Assembly (NCBI GenBank): GCA_947457025.1
Contig: CANGUI010000109.1
Coordinates: 1-6,430 of the forward strand
Source of the DNA: Flammeovirgaceae bacterium
GTDB taxonomy: Bacteria; Bacteroidota; Bacteroidia; Cytophagales; Cyclobacteriaceae
Direction: 5' to 3'
DNA length: 6,430 bases
Part shown: one piece after another, positions 1-6,282 of the stretch
Layout of the letters: each line of letters opens with the position of its first letter
Numbering within the stretch: the stretch's first letter is position 1
Notes under the pieces: generated by a model
The model's database searches: none
What the model saw: only the letters and a program-made list of their open reading frames with translations
Told to the model about the DNA's origin: nothing
Program-made: the position numbers and the translations under genes

Positions 1-1101
1 CAATTCCAATTTGTTGATTCCTTTTTCCAGGGAGTGGAGTGCAAGCCATGTGTGTGCCAGCGGCACGCCGAGGTTGCGCAGCACGGTAGAATCCGTCAAA
101 TCTCGCTGCAGGCGTGAGATGGGAAGTTTTGCCGATAAATGCTCAAATAACGCATTCGCAATGCCAAGATTTCCTTCGGCATTTTCAAAATCAATCGGGT
201 TCACTTTGTGCGGCATGGCAGAAGAACCGACCTCATTTGGACGTATCTTCTGTTTGAAATAGTTCATAGAAATATACTGCCAGATGTCGCGGGCATAGTC
301 CATCCAGACGGAATTGATGCGTTTGATGGCATCAAGCTGTGCGGCGAGGTGATCGTAAGGTTCAATCTGAGTGGTTGGATGGCTCCGCTCAAGCTGCAGG
401 GAGGTTACAAACGTATTGGCAAACGCGATCCAGTCGATTTCCGGATACGCCACTGCATGAGCATTAAAATTGCCTGTCGCTCCGCCAAATTTGGCACGGT
501 GTGGCACGGCTTGCAGTAAACTGAGTTGCCCGCGCAAGCGCTGTACAAATACCTCCAACTCTTTGCCGATTCGGGTTGGCGAGGCCGGCTGGCCATGCGT
601 GCGGGCCAGCATGGGCACATCTGCCCACGTCCTTGCCTGCTGTTCCAGCAGATCTACGGTTGCGTGCAATTTGGGATAGAATTCCCGCTCCAAAAATTCC
701 CTAAGCAGCAGAGGTGTGGCCGTGTTATTGATATCCTGCGAGGTGAGACCAAAGTGGATGAACTCTTTGTAAGAGCCGAGCCGGAGCTTATCGAACTCTT
801 CCTTCATGAAGTATTCCACCGCTTTCACATCGTGGTTTGTGGTGGACTCAAGTTCTTTGATGCGCAGAGCAGCATCTTCCGTGAAACCTTCGTAGAGTGC
901 CCGCAACGCGGGATAGGTATGCCTGGGAAAACCGGCTAATTCAGGCAGTGGCCATTCGCACAGCATGATGAAGTATTCCACCTCCACACGCAGCCGGTAC
1001 CGCATCAATCCAAATTCCGAGAAATACGCACACAAGGGAGCAGTAGTAGAAAAATAGCGGCCGTCAATTGGGGAAATGGCGGTGAGCGAGTGAAGTTTCA
1101 C
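1..1101 (-). CDS. purB: Adenylosuccinate lyase, C-terminus cut off by the window edge
   Basis: Cytoplasmic lyase of purine synthesis. It removes fumarate from SAICAR to give AICAR and from adenylosuccinate to give AMP. I translated 367 codons from the minus strand; the frame is open to base 1, so the protein lacks its last 80-90 residues (E. coli PurB has 456). The N-terminus LTAISPIDGRY (residues 6-16) is typical of PurB. TTNHDVKAVEYF (87-98) and RTHGQPASP (167-175, candidate catalytic His169) follow. The superfamily signature GSSAMPHKVNP (292-302) carries the catalytic loop serine (Ser293 or Ser294), and LQRDLTDSTVLRNLG (331-345) is also conserved. The closest match is to the E. coli-type PurB subfamily. 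The start is GTG: an in-frame TGA lies four codons upstream, and the next ATG would remove the conserved N-terminus. There is no Shine-Dalgarno sequence. A TACTTTTG box lies 17 bases upstream. It is divergent from the DUF5916 gene. Confidence 0.97.
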   Translation of the reverse strand, partial: MKLHSLTAISPIDGRYFSTTAPLCAYFSEFGLMRYRLRVEVEYFIMLCEWPLPELAGFPRHTYPALRALYEGFTEDAALRIKELESTTNHDVKAVEYFMKEEFDKLRLGSYKEFIHFGLTSQDINNTATPLLLREFLEREFYPKLHATVDLLEQQARTWADVPMLARTHGQPASPTRIGKELEVFVQRLRGQLSLLQAVPHRAKFGGATGNFNAHAVAYPEIDWIAFANTFVTSLQLERSHPTTQIEPYDHLAAQLDAIKRINSVWMDYARDIWQYISMNYFKQKIRPNEVGSSAMPHKVNPIDFENAEGNLGIANALFEHLSAKLPISRLQRDLTDSTVLRNLGVPLAHTWLALHSLEKGINKLEL

Positions 1102-1118
1102 GGATAGCGATCAAAAAA

Positions 1119-1126
1119 CAAAAGTA
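1119..1126 (-). promoter_or_regulatory. Candidate Bacteroidetes -7 box for purB
   Basis: TACTTTTG on the minus strand matches TAnnTTTG, the -7 element used by the primary sigma factor of Bacteroidetes. It would place the transcription start a few bases downstream and give a leader of roughly 10 bases before the GTG codon. No TTG-type -33 element is visible 19-21 bases upstream, so the call rests on one octamer and its position. Confidence 0.4.
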
Positions 1127-1139
1127 GCCTTTTTTTGCC

Positions 1140-1198
1140 AGTTGACCCATTTGCCGCCGCATGCTGTTCACCTACCGTTAACATGATTCCGGTCAACT
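1140..1198. promoter_or_regulatory. 8-bp inverted repeat in the divergent purB / DUF5916 spacer
   Basis: AGTTGACC (1140-1147) and GGTCAACT (1191-1198) are exact reverse complements, 43 bases apart, within the 152-bp spacer between the two divergent genes. They could be half-sites for a dimeric regulator. They could also be chance, because the arms are short and far apart. CCGTTAAC (1175-1182), CCGGTCAAC (1189-1197) and CCGTTAAAA (1214-1222) are similar to one another in the same stretch. No known regulator motif was recognised. Confidence 0.2.
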
Positions 1199-1237
1199 TA
1201 TATACTGCCCGCCCCGTTAAAAGCAGCGTGGTTTTTT

Positions 1238-1245
1238 TACTTTTG
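1238..1245 (+). promoter_or_regulatory. Possible -7 box just upstream of the DUF5916 gene
   Basis: TACTTTTG matches TAnnTTTG and is the same octamer found upstream of purB on the other strand. It ends only 8 bases before the ATG at 1254, so a start of transcription at the usual distance would leave a leaderless or nearly leaderless mRNA. No -33 element is seen at the expected spacing. It may be a chance match after the run of seven T. Confidence 0.25.
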
Positions 1246-1253
1246 CGCGCTTG

Positions 1254-3518
1254 ATGAGGTGGTTTATCCCTTTACTTCTGGCTTTACTATTTGCGGACGT
1301 GAGTGCGCAGATCAAGAATGCCCCCGGAAAAGAGCTGCGGATTAAAAAAGCTACGGGCCCGATTGTACTCGATGGGGCGTTAACGGAGGCCGACTGGCAA
1401 ACTGCGGATGTGGCGAAAGATTTTTTTATGAACTTTCCCACCGACTCATTGCCGCCCGCTTTTCAGTCGGAAGCACGCCTCACGTTCGATGATCATCACC
1501 TGTACATCTCATTTGTGGCATACGATGACCTGGACACTTCACCCAACATCATCCAATCGTTGCGCCGCGATATCGATTGGGAGGGTAATGATAACATCGG
1601 CATCTACCTTGATCCCTATGATGATTACACCAACGGATTCTATTTTACCATCACCCCAATGGGAGTACAGTCGGAGGGAATCATTTCCAACGGAGGCACC
1701 AATGATGACGCGTTTAACGACAGCTGGGATAACAAATGGTTTAGTTCTGTTGCGCGCCTGGGTGATCGCTGGGTGGCCGAACTTTCGATTCCGTTTAAGT
1801 CGTTTCGCTATAATCAAAAGCCCTGGAACATTACGTTCGTCCGCAATGACGTAAAGCGAAATCAGGTATCCAGTTGGATAGCCACACCGGTGGCCTACAT
1901 TCCGGCCTCCTTCTCGTATGCTGGAAAGACAGTATGGGAAGATCAGGTACCCCACGCGGGCATGAATGTGTCGTTGATTCCCTATGTTACATTAACCACT
2001 GCCAGGGATGATGACGGCCAGGCATCCGCGCAGTCGCAGGTGGGCTTTGATGCCAAGGTGGGGCTGACGCCCGCTTTGAATCTTGACCTGACGGTGAACC
2101 CGGACTTCTCGAATGTTGAGGTCGATCGACAAATCATCAACCTGACCCGTTTTGAATTTGGCTTTCCGGAGCGCAGGCAGTTTTTCTTGGAAAACAGCGA
2201 CCTATTCGCCCAGCAGGGTTTCCCCGATTCCCGACCTTTTTTTTCGAGGCGCCTCGGGCTGATTTCGGATTCTTCGGGCGCTACCCGGCAGGTACCCATC
2301 TCGTATGGCGCGCGCCTGAGTGGCAAGATCGGCTCCGACTGGCGTGTTGGTCTGCTTAACTTACAGACTCGCGAAAAATCCGCGCTTGGCTTACCGGCCC
2401 AGAATTATACGGTGGGCGTAATCCAGCGGCAAGTGTTTTCCCGATCAAACATCGGGCTCGTTTTCGTTAACAAGCAGTCCCTCGGTTTGGGCGAATATGA
2501 TTCCACCCGGTTTTATAATCCGAGTCTGCTCCGTAAAAAAGTGGTTCAGGGCCGCGAGGTTACCCGCCTGAATCGGTACAACCGGGTGATCGGTGCCGAC
2601 TTCAATTTGTTTACCAAAAGCAATCGCTGGAACGGTGATTTCTACTATCATCGCAGCCTGGATGATTTTGCCACTACCAAAAATTATTCCTACGGCGCTT
2701 TTCTCGGTTACTTCAGTCGCAACCTGAATGTATTTGTTGGGCAAAACGGTGTCGGAAAAAACTACAATGCGGAAGTGGGATTTGTACCCTCGCTGGCTGT
2801 GTATCCAGGCTACCATGGCGGTTTTGTGCGGGTAGAGACTCCCATTTTTCCGAATTCCAAGAAAATTGCCCGTATGGCACCCAGTGTCGAAGCAAACTAC
2901 ACGGCGTTACCCGACGGTACCCTCACGGACTATGCCATTAGCGGCGGGTATGACATCAATTTTAAAAATACGGCACAGTTTTCGGCAAACTATACAGATG
3001 TCTTCCAGCGGCTTCCCGAGGAGTTTAATCCGATCTTCCCCGCCGGAGACAGCGCGCTGCTGGCCGGCCAACAGTTTGGGTGGAGGGAATTCAACCTGCA
3101 GTACAATTCCGATACGCGCAAATTGTTCAATTTCTCTCTCAACAGCACGCTGGGTGGCTTCTACAACGGACGGCGTGGAAGTGTGGGCGGCACACTGAGC
3201 TACCGGTACCAACCCTTCGGCAGCTTTTCTGTTACAGTAGACTATAACGATATCCGTTTGCCGGAAACCTACGGCAGTGCCACGTTCCTGCTCGTTCAAC
3301 CCCGGCTGGATCTCACCTTCACCGACAAACTTTTCCTCACCACTTTTCTCCAGTATAACGACCGCTTCAACAACGTGAACCTGAACGCCCGTTTCCAGTG
3401 GCGGTTTAAACCTGCGTCCGACTTTTTTGTTGTATACACGGAAAATTACTTGTCTGAAACTTTTACCAGCAAAAACCGCGCACTTGTCTTGAAACTCACC
3501 TATTGGTTTAACCTGTAG
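1254..3518 (+). CDS. Secreted CBM9-like / DUF5916 outer-membrane beta-barrel protein
   Basis: The protein has 754 residues, within the usual size for the family. Residues 1-18 form a signal peptide with a hydrophobic core and a VSA-Q cleavage site. A CBM9-like sandwich domain follows (about 26-215), beginning with GPIVLDGALTEADW (36-49). The DUF5916 region (about 235-754) has the hallmark NPDFSNVEVD (282-291), FPERRQFFLEN (304-314) and FFSRRLG (329-335). The rest is rich in alternating aromatic strands and ends in TYWFNL, an aromatic C-terminal strand typical of proteins inserted in the outer membrane by BAM. Such proteins are widespread in Bacteroidetes and some Proteobacteria. Their substrate is not established, so carbohydrate binding is inferred only from the CBM9-like fold. 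ATG at 1254 was preferred over the TTG immediately before it. There is no Shine-Dalgarno sequence. A separate promoter for the next gene suggests this gene may be monocistronic. Confidence 0.92.
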   Translation: MRWFIPLLLALLFADVSAQIKNAPGKELRIKKATGPIVLDGALTEADWQTADVAKDFFMNFPTDSLPPAFQSEARLTFDDHHLYISFVAYDDLDTSPNIIQSLRRDIDWEGNDNIGIYLDPYDDYTNGFYFTITPMGVQSEGIISNGGTNDDAFNDSWDNKWFSSVARLGDRWVAELSIPFKSFRYNQKPWNITFVRNDVKRNQVSSWIATPVAYIPASFSYAGKTVWEDQVPHAGMNVSLIPYVTLTTARDDDGQASAQSQVGFDAKVGLTPALNLDLTVNPDFSNVEVDRQIINLTRFEFGFPERRQFFLENSDLFAQQGFPDSRPFFSRRLGLISDSSGATRQVPISYGARLSGKIGSDWRVGLLNLQTREKSALGLPAQNYTVGVIQRQVFSRSNIGLVFVNKQSLGLGEYDSTRFYNPSLLRKKVVQGREVTRLNRYNRVIGADFNLFTKSNRWNGDFYYHRSLDDFATTKNYSYGAFLGYFSRNLNVFVGQNGVGKNYNAEVGFVPSLAVYPGYHGGFVRVETPIFPNSKKIARMAPSVEANYTALPDGTLTDYAISGGYDINFKNTAQFSANYTDVFQRLPEEFNPIFPAGDSALLAGQQFGWREFNLQYNSDTRKLFNFSLNSTLGGFYNGRRGSVGGTLSYRYQPFGSFSVTVDYNDIRLPETYGSATFLLVQPRLDLTFTDKLFLTTFLQYNDRFNNVNLNARFQWRFKPASDFFVVYTENYLSETFTSKNRALVLKLTYWFNL

Positions 3519-3519
3519 C

Positions 3520-3577
3520 CTACCCACATCGCAGGTAGTGGCTGCAGGAGACGGCAAAGCTGCCACCGGCTGCTACC
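3520..3577 (+). terminator. Weak alternative hairpins after the DUF5916 gene
   Basis: The 178-bp gap after the stop contains CTACC (3520-3524), GGTAG (3534-3538) and a second CTACC (3573-3577). The central arm can pair with either flank. GTGGC (3538-3542) can also pair with GCCAC (3562-3566). No U-tract follows; the next bases are A-rich. This might end the DUF5916 transcript, but it is not a classical intrinsic terminator and the stems are only 5 bp. Apart from this and the promoter box at 3668, I see nothing in the gap. Confidence 0.2.
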
Positions 3578-3667
3578 CGAAAAAATTTCCGGCTGTGAGA
3601 TTTTGAGTAACCCTGGTTTTGATGGTCGTTCAGAACACCCCATGCTAAAAATGTGCGGCGGGGAGTG

Positions 3668-3675
3668 TAGTTTTG
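3668..3675 (+). promoter_or_regulatory. Candidate Bacteroidetes -7 box for the flavin reductase gene
   Basis: TAGTTTTG matches TAnnTTTG and lies 21 bases before the ATG at 3697. That would give a leader of about 15 bases, which is A-rich and has no Shine-Dalgarno sequence. The box covers an in-frame TTG at 3673, which argues against that TTG as the start codon. No clear TTG -33 element is present at the right spacing. Confidence 0.45.
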
Positions 3676-3696
3676 CACCCCAGAAAATTAAGAAAT

Positions 3697-4809
3697 ATGG
3701 CATTTGGATTCTTTAAAAAAGCCGACAAGAAAGAAGAGGTTCACGGTCCACATTATCACGATCTGCTCGTGAAGAAGGTCGTGCCCGAAACGCGGGATGC
3801 CATCTCCATTTGGTTTGAGCAACCTGCTTCTGGTAAGCTGGTCTATAAGTCCGGACAGTTCTTAACGTTGATTGTGAATATAAACGGCAAAGAGGTACGC
3901 CGGGCGTACTCACTTTGTTCAGCCCCCCATGTAGATGCCGACCTTGCCGTCACCGTGAAACGTGTAGAAAACGGGCTGGTGTCCAATTTCCTCAACGATA
4001 CCTTGAGAGCAGGTGACCGCGTAAAGGTGATGGAGCCCATGGGGCAGTTCACCACCGAGTACCAGGGCACCAACAAGCGCCACCTCATCATGTTTGCCGG
4101 CGGCTCGGGAATTACCCCCATGCTCTCGCACATCAAGAGCACGCTGACGTTAGAGCCGGAGAGCATTGTTTCGTTGGTTTATGCGAATCGAAATATCGAA
4201 AGCATCATCTTTAAAGATGAGTTGGTGAAGTGGGAGACGAACTACCAGGGCCGGTTACACCTGATTCACATCCTCGACAACGCCCCGATGAACTGGCAGG
4301 GCTATTCGGGTTTGTTGAATTACGAGATGCTGACCCGGCTTTTTGAACGCATTCCTGATTGGGGCCTGGAAAAAACCACCTACCTCATGTGTGGTCCCGA
4401 GGGGATGATGAAAAACGTAGAAGCGCTCTTGGTGGAGCGTAAAATTCCCTCTGAGAAGATTTTTAAAGAAAGCTTTGTTCAAGGCACGATTGATAAGGAG
4501 AAAAAGACGGAGACTACCGCTGAAGCGGAAAAGAAAACCCGCGTGGTCACCATTCGTTACGATGGCCAGGAGCACAAAGTTTCCGTTGCGCCCGATCGCA
4601 CGATTTTAGAAACCGCGTTGGATCAGGGCATTGATTTGCCGTATTCGTGCCAAAGTGGTTTATGCACCGCGTGCCGCGGTAAGGCGCTTTCGGGAAAAGT
4701 GAAGTTGGATGAAGAAGAAGGTCTCTCGCAATCCGAACGCGCGGAAGGTTATGTGCTTACCTGCGTGGGACATCCGCTAACCGATGATGTGATAATCGAA
4801 ATCGGATAG
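3697..4809 (+). CDS. PaaE-like NAD(P)H:ferredoxin-type reductase with C-terminal [2Fe-2S] domain
   Basis: The predicted cytoplasmic electron-transfer protein has 370 residues and would carry electrons from NAD(P)H through FAD to a [2Fe-2S] centre. The order is: FAD-binding barrel (about 18-122) with RAYS (69-72); nucleotide-binding domain (about 127-260) with GGSGITP (135-141) and CGPEGM (232-237); a charged Lys/Glu/Thr linker (about 265-282); and a plant-type ferredoxin domain (283-370). The cluster ligands are intact: Cys318, Cys323, Cys326 and Cys356, in a C-x4-C-x2-C-x29-C pattern. This architecture is that of PaaE, the reductase of the phenylacetyl-CoA epoxidase, and of related hydroxylase reductases. 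No paaABCD genes are next to it, so the PaaE role is not assigned and the partner oxygenase or desaturase is unknown. The chosen ATG gives MAFGFFKK; the TTG eight codons upstream overlaps the -7 box. Confidence 0.9.
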   Translation: MAFGFFKKADKKEEVHGPHYHDLLVKKVVPETRDAISIWFEQPASGKLVYKSGQFLTLIVNINGKEVRRAYSLCSAPHVDADLAVTVKRVENGLVSNFLNDTLRAGDRVKVMEPMGQFTTEYQGTNKRHLIMFAGGSGITPMLSHIKSTLTLEPESIVSLVYANRNIESIIFKDELVKWETNYQGRLHLIHILDNAPMNWQGYSGLLNYEMLTRLFERIPDWGLEKTTYLMCGPEGMMKNVEALLVERKIPSEKIFKESFVQGTIDKEKKTETTAEAEKKTRVVTIRYDGQEHKVSVAPDRTILETALDQGIDLPYSCQSGLCTACRGKALSGKVKLDEEEGLSQSERAEGYVLTCVGHPLTDDVIIEIG

Positions 4810-4820
4810 ACCGGCTTCGC

Positions 4821-4879
4821 CTGAACACATGCGCACGTGGTCAGCACCCCAAGACGCTATGCGGGCGTGGCGGGTTCAG
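4821..4879. other. Short spacer between convergent genes, with a weak inverted repeat
   Basis: Only 70 bases separate the stop of the reductase gene from the stop of the small membrane protein gene on the other strand. CTGAAC (4821-4826) and GTTCAG (4874-4879) are reverse complements at the two ends of the spacer, with a 47-base loop. Neither strand shows a GC stem followed by a T-run, so no bidirectional terminator can be called. Transcripts from the two sides may overlap here. Confidence 0.2.
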
Positions 4880-5137
4880 TTATTCAATCGCCTCTTTTCG
4901 TTTTGTTATGATCCGCACCAGAGCGGGCAGCGCAATCAGCACCCACACCACGTTGATGAATGCAGAAGGGTAGGCGCCGTAATAGACGGTATTGATGATC
5001 AGAAATCCGCCTCCCGTAAAGTTGAGTACTTGAAACAGGAGTGAGTCACTCCTGATCTTTTGGAAGCTATTCAGGCCGTAGGCTGCGATTACCTCCAGGG
5101 ACCCCACCCATCCAATCACGTCAATCCAAAATTTCAT
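4880..5137 (-). CDS. Small CBU_0592-type integral membrane protein, 85 residues
   Basis: The predicted inner-membrane protein has three hydrophobic segments, about residues 4-22, 32-53 and 57-77, and a short charged tail (TKRKEAIE). IGWVGSLEVIAAYGL (8-22), FQVLNFTGGGFLIIN (35-49) and YPSAFINVVWVLIAL (56-70) follow the pattern of the small CBU_0592 family: a GW-G start, an LN-x-x-GG centre, and P-x4-N-x2-W-x2-IA in the last helix. I recognise the family by pattern only; its function is not established. The ATG directly abuts the TAA of the upstream SMP-30-like gene, so the two are very probably translated from one mRNA by termination-reinitiation. It has no promoter of its own in sight. The plus-strand reading of this stretch is a shadow. 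Confidence 0.85.
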   Translation of the reverse strand: MKFWIDVIGWVGSLEVIAAYGLNSFQKIRSDSLLFQVLNFTGGGFLIINTVYYGAYPSAFINVVWVLIALPALVRIITKRKEAIE

Positions 5138-6130
5138 TTATTTACGCAGGGTTATTTTCAACACACGCATATTATTTGTTACAAAAAGCGTCTTTTCATC
5201 CGCCGATAAGGCACAGTTGGAAGCGGCCTCGCTCAACCTGATTTTTCCGAGGAGTATGCCGCTGGCATCAAATACCCACACGCCACCGGGTCCGGTGGCA
5301 AACACTGTTCCGTTGCGATCGATTTTCAGCCCGTCGGGTAGCCCGCGTTCGGTGGAAGTTTGAGAGGTGGCATCGTAAAAAACCGAGCCCCTGATCACCG
5401 TGCTGCCATTCCATTCGTAGCGGTACCATTTCGCTTTCGCGGGATCGGAGTTGGCTACCAAAAAAGATTTTCCGTCCGGGAAAAATGCGATACCATTCGG
5501 TCGCGTGAGCGAATCTACGAGGAGTTGAACTTCACCCGCAGGGGTAACCCGGAATACACCCTGAAAGGCAAGCGCACGGGTGGAGTCGTTTTCCTGCATC
5601 GGCAACCCGTAGGGAGGATCGGTAAAGAAAAAGTCGCCTCCTAAAAATGCCGCATCATTCGGGCTGTTGAAGCGTTTGCCCTGGAAAGCGGCAGCGATTG
5701 GCATGAACGCGGGCGCGGGCGCATGGAGCGGTGCATTCATTCGCGCGAGTTGGCGATTGCCGTGTTGGCAAAGCACTAATTTCCCTTCGCTATCCAACAG
5801 CAGCCCGTTAGAGCCGGGTTCATTGCTATACGTGCCGTCTCCCGTGTAACCCGAGGGAGTTAAGTAAACGCTTACCGGTTGCCCCTCTTGCCACTGATAA
5901 ACTGTGTTCTTGGGTACATCCGAAAACAGTAACTTTTTTTCAGACGCTACCCAGACCGGCCCCTCACTCCATTTGTATCCGTCACCAATTTTTTCGATCA
6001 CGGCGTGCCGATCTACCACCTCGCGGAATTCTGGTTGGAGTTCGTTAAACGAACCGAAAGGCGAGGATGCACGCTCATGTGGAGCACAGTACAAAAGAAC
6101 GAGCAGGGGTAAGAGGTATACGGGTTTCAT
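5138..6130 (-). CDS. Exported SMP-30/gluconolactonase-like beta-propeller protein
   Basis: The 330-residue member of the SMP-30/gluconolactonase/LRE family is a six-bladed propeller whose members hydrolyse sugar lactones or related esters using one divalent metal. Candidate metal ligands fit the family: Glu56 in SEGPVW, Asn158 in FNSPND, Asn212 in RPNGIAF and Asp266 in LPDGLKID. YSNEPGSNGL (101-110), CQHGNRQLAR (121-130) and FFFTDPPYGLP (167-177) are also typical. The N-terminus (about 1-15) is a hydrophobic signal ending LLVLLYCAP. Cys15 could be a lipoprotein cysteine, but Tyr at -1 departs from the usual small residue, so periplasmic lipoprotein versus cleaved soluble protein is open. The substrate cannot be read from the sequence. 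It is the first gene of a pair with the small membrane protein, with zero intergenic bases. Its 5' side is a 7-bp repeat array. No Shine-Dalgarno sequence or clear TAnnTTTG box is seen. Confidence 0.93.
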   Translation of the reverse strand: MKPVYLLPLLVLLYCAPHERASSPFGSFNELQPEFREVVDRHAVIEKIGDGYKWSEGPVWVASEKKLLFSDVPKNTVYQWQEGQPVSVYLTPSGYTGDGTYSNEPGSNGLLLDSEGKLVLCQHGNRQLARMNAPLHAPAPAFMPIAAAFQGKRFNSPNDAAFLGGDFFFTDPPYGLPMQENDSTRALAFQGVFRVTPAGEVQLLVDSLTRPNGIAFFPDGKSFLVANSDPAKAKWYRYEWNGSTVIRGSVFYDATSQTSTERGLPDGLKIDRNGTVFATGPGGVWVFDASGILLGKIRLSEAASNCALSADEKTLFVTNNMRVLKITLRK

Positions 6131-6149
6131 GAATTGATTTTCTGGTTTT

Positions 6150-6282
6150 TAGTCCCTGATTTCCGGTCGCGGGACTCTACTCTCTGATCCCTGACAACTA
6201 ACAACTAACAACTATCAACTATCATCTAACAACCGACATCCAACAATATCCAACCAATGACCAGTAGTCGGCAACGAGTCGC
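6150..6282. repeat. Degenerate 7-bp tandem array, about 19 units
   Basis: Cut into 7-mers from 6150, the plus strand gives 19 units in one unbroken register. The last base is C in 17 of 19, the second is a purine in 18 of 19, and the first is a pyrimidine in 16 of 19 (YRNNNNC). The core at 6192-6233 is tight: TGACAAC, TAACAAC twice, TATCAAC, TATCATC, TAACAAC. The left flank drifts to TAGTCCC, TGATTTC, TGATCCC and TACTCTC, and the right flank to CGACATC, ATCCAAC and CGGCAAC. The array fills the space between the moaE stop and the leader of the SMP-30-like gene. On the strand transcribed from moaE the core reads GTTGTTA, and there is no C for 41 bases (6194-6234). Confidence 0.85.
6151..6176 (-). 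other. 6-bp hairpin at one end of the 7-bp array
   Basis: AGTCCC (6151-6156) and GGGACT (6171-6176) are perfect reverse complements around a 14-base loop. On the minus strand the hairpin would lie about 20 bases before the ATG of the SMP-30-like gene. It is followed by an A-rich stretch, not T, so it is a poor terminator for moaE. It could be a leader structure or a by-product of repeat drift. Confidence 0.3.

Noticed and set aside
48..60. Suspected frameshift in a CA-repeat near the purB edge
   Set aside because: Careful re-reading gives GCA CAC ACA TGG in frame, and the downstream residues (TWLALHSLEKGINKLEL) align with the family without a gap. The gene is intact up to the window edge.
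208..939. Plus-strand open frames of 69-137 codons across 208-939
   Set aside because: They lie antisense to purB, whose minus-strand translation matches PurB along its whole visible length. The plus-strand translations look like nothing known.
2907..3566. A 219-codon open frame antisense to the end of the DUF5916 gene
   Set aside because: It is a shadow: it overlaps a clearly coding frame with family motifs, its translation has no recognisable domain, and it runs through the stop and spacer of the real gene.
3673..3696. TTG start eight codons upstream of the reductase ATG
   Set aside because: The TTG is part of the TAGTTTTG promoter box, so it would precede the predicted transcription start. 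ATG at 3697 gives a normal N-terminus.
3641..3715. Small open frame starting at ATG 3641 (about 24 codons) before the reductase gene
   Set aside because: It covers the promoter box and runs into the reductase start in another frame; no ribosome binding site or recognisable product.
4829..5044. Plus-strand open frame of 71 codons in the convergent region
   Set aside because: It is antisense to the small membrane protein gene, whose frame has a clear three-helix pattern and family motifs.
6150..6282. Possibility that the 7-bp array is a CRISPR array or iteron origin
   Set aside because: Units are contiguous 7-mers with no spacers and no long repeats, and there is no replication initiator or cas gene nearby. 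Iterons are usually longer and more uniform.
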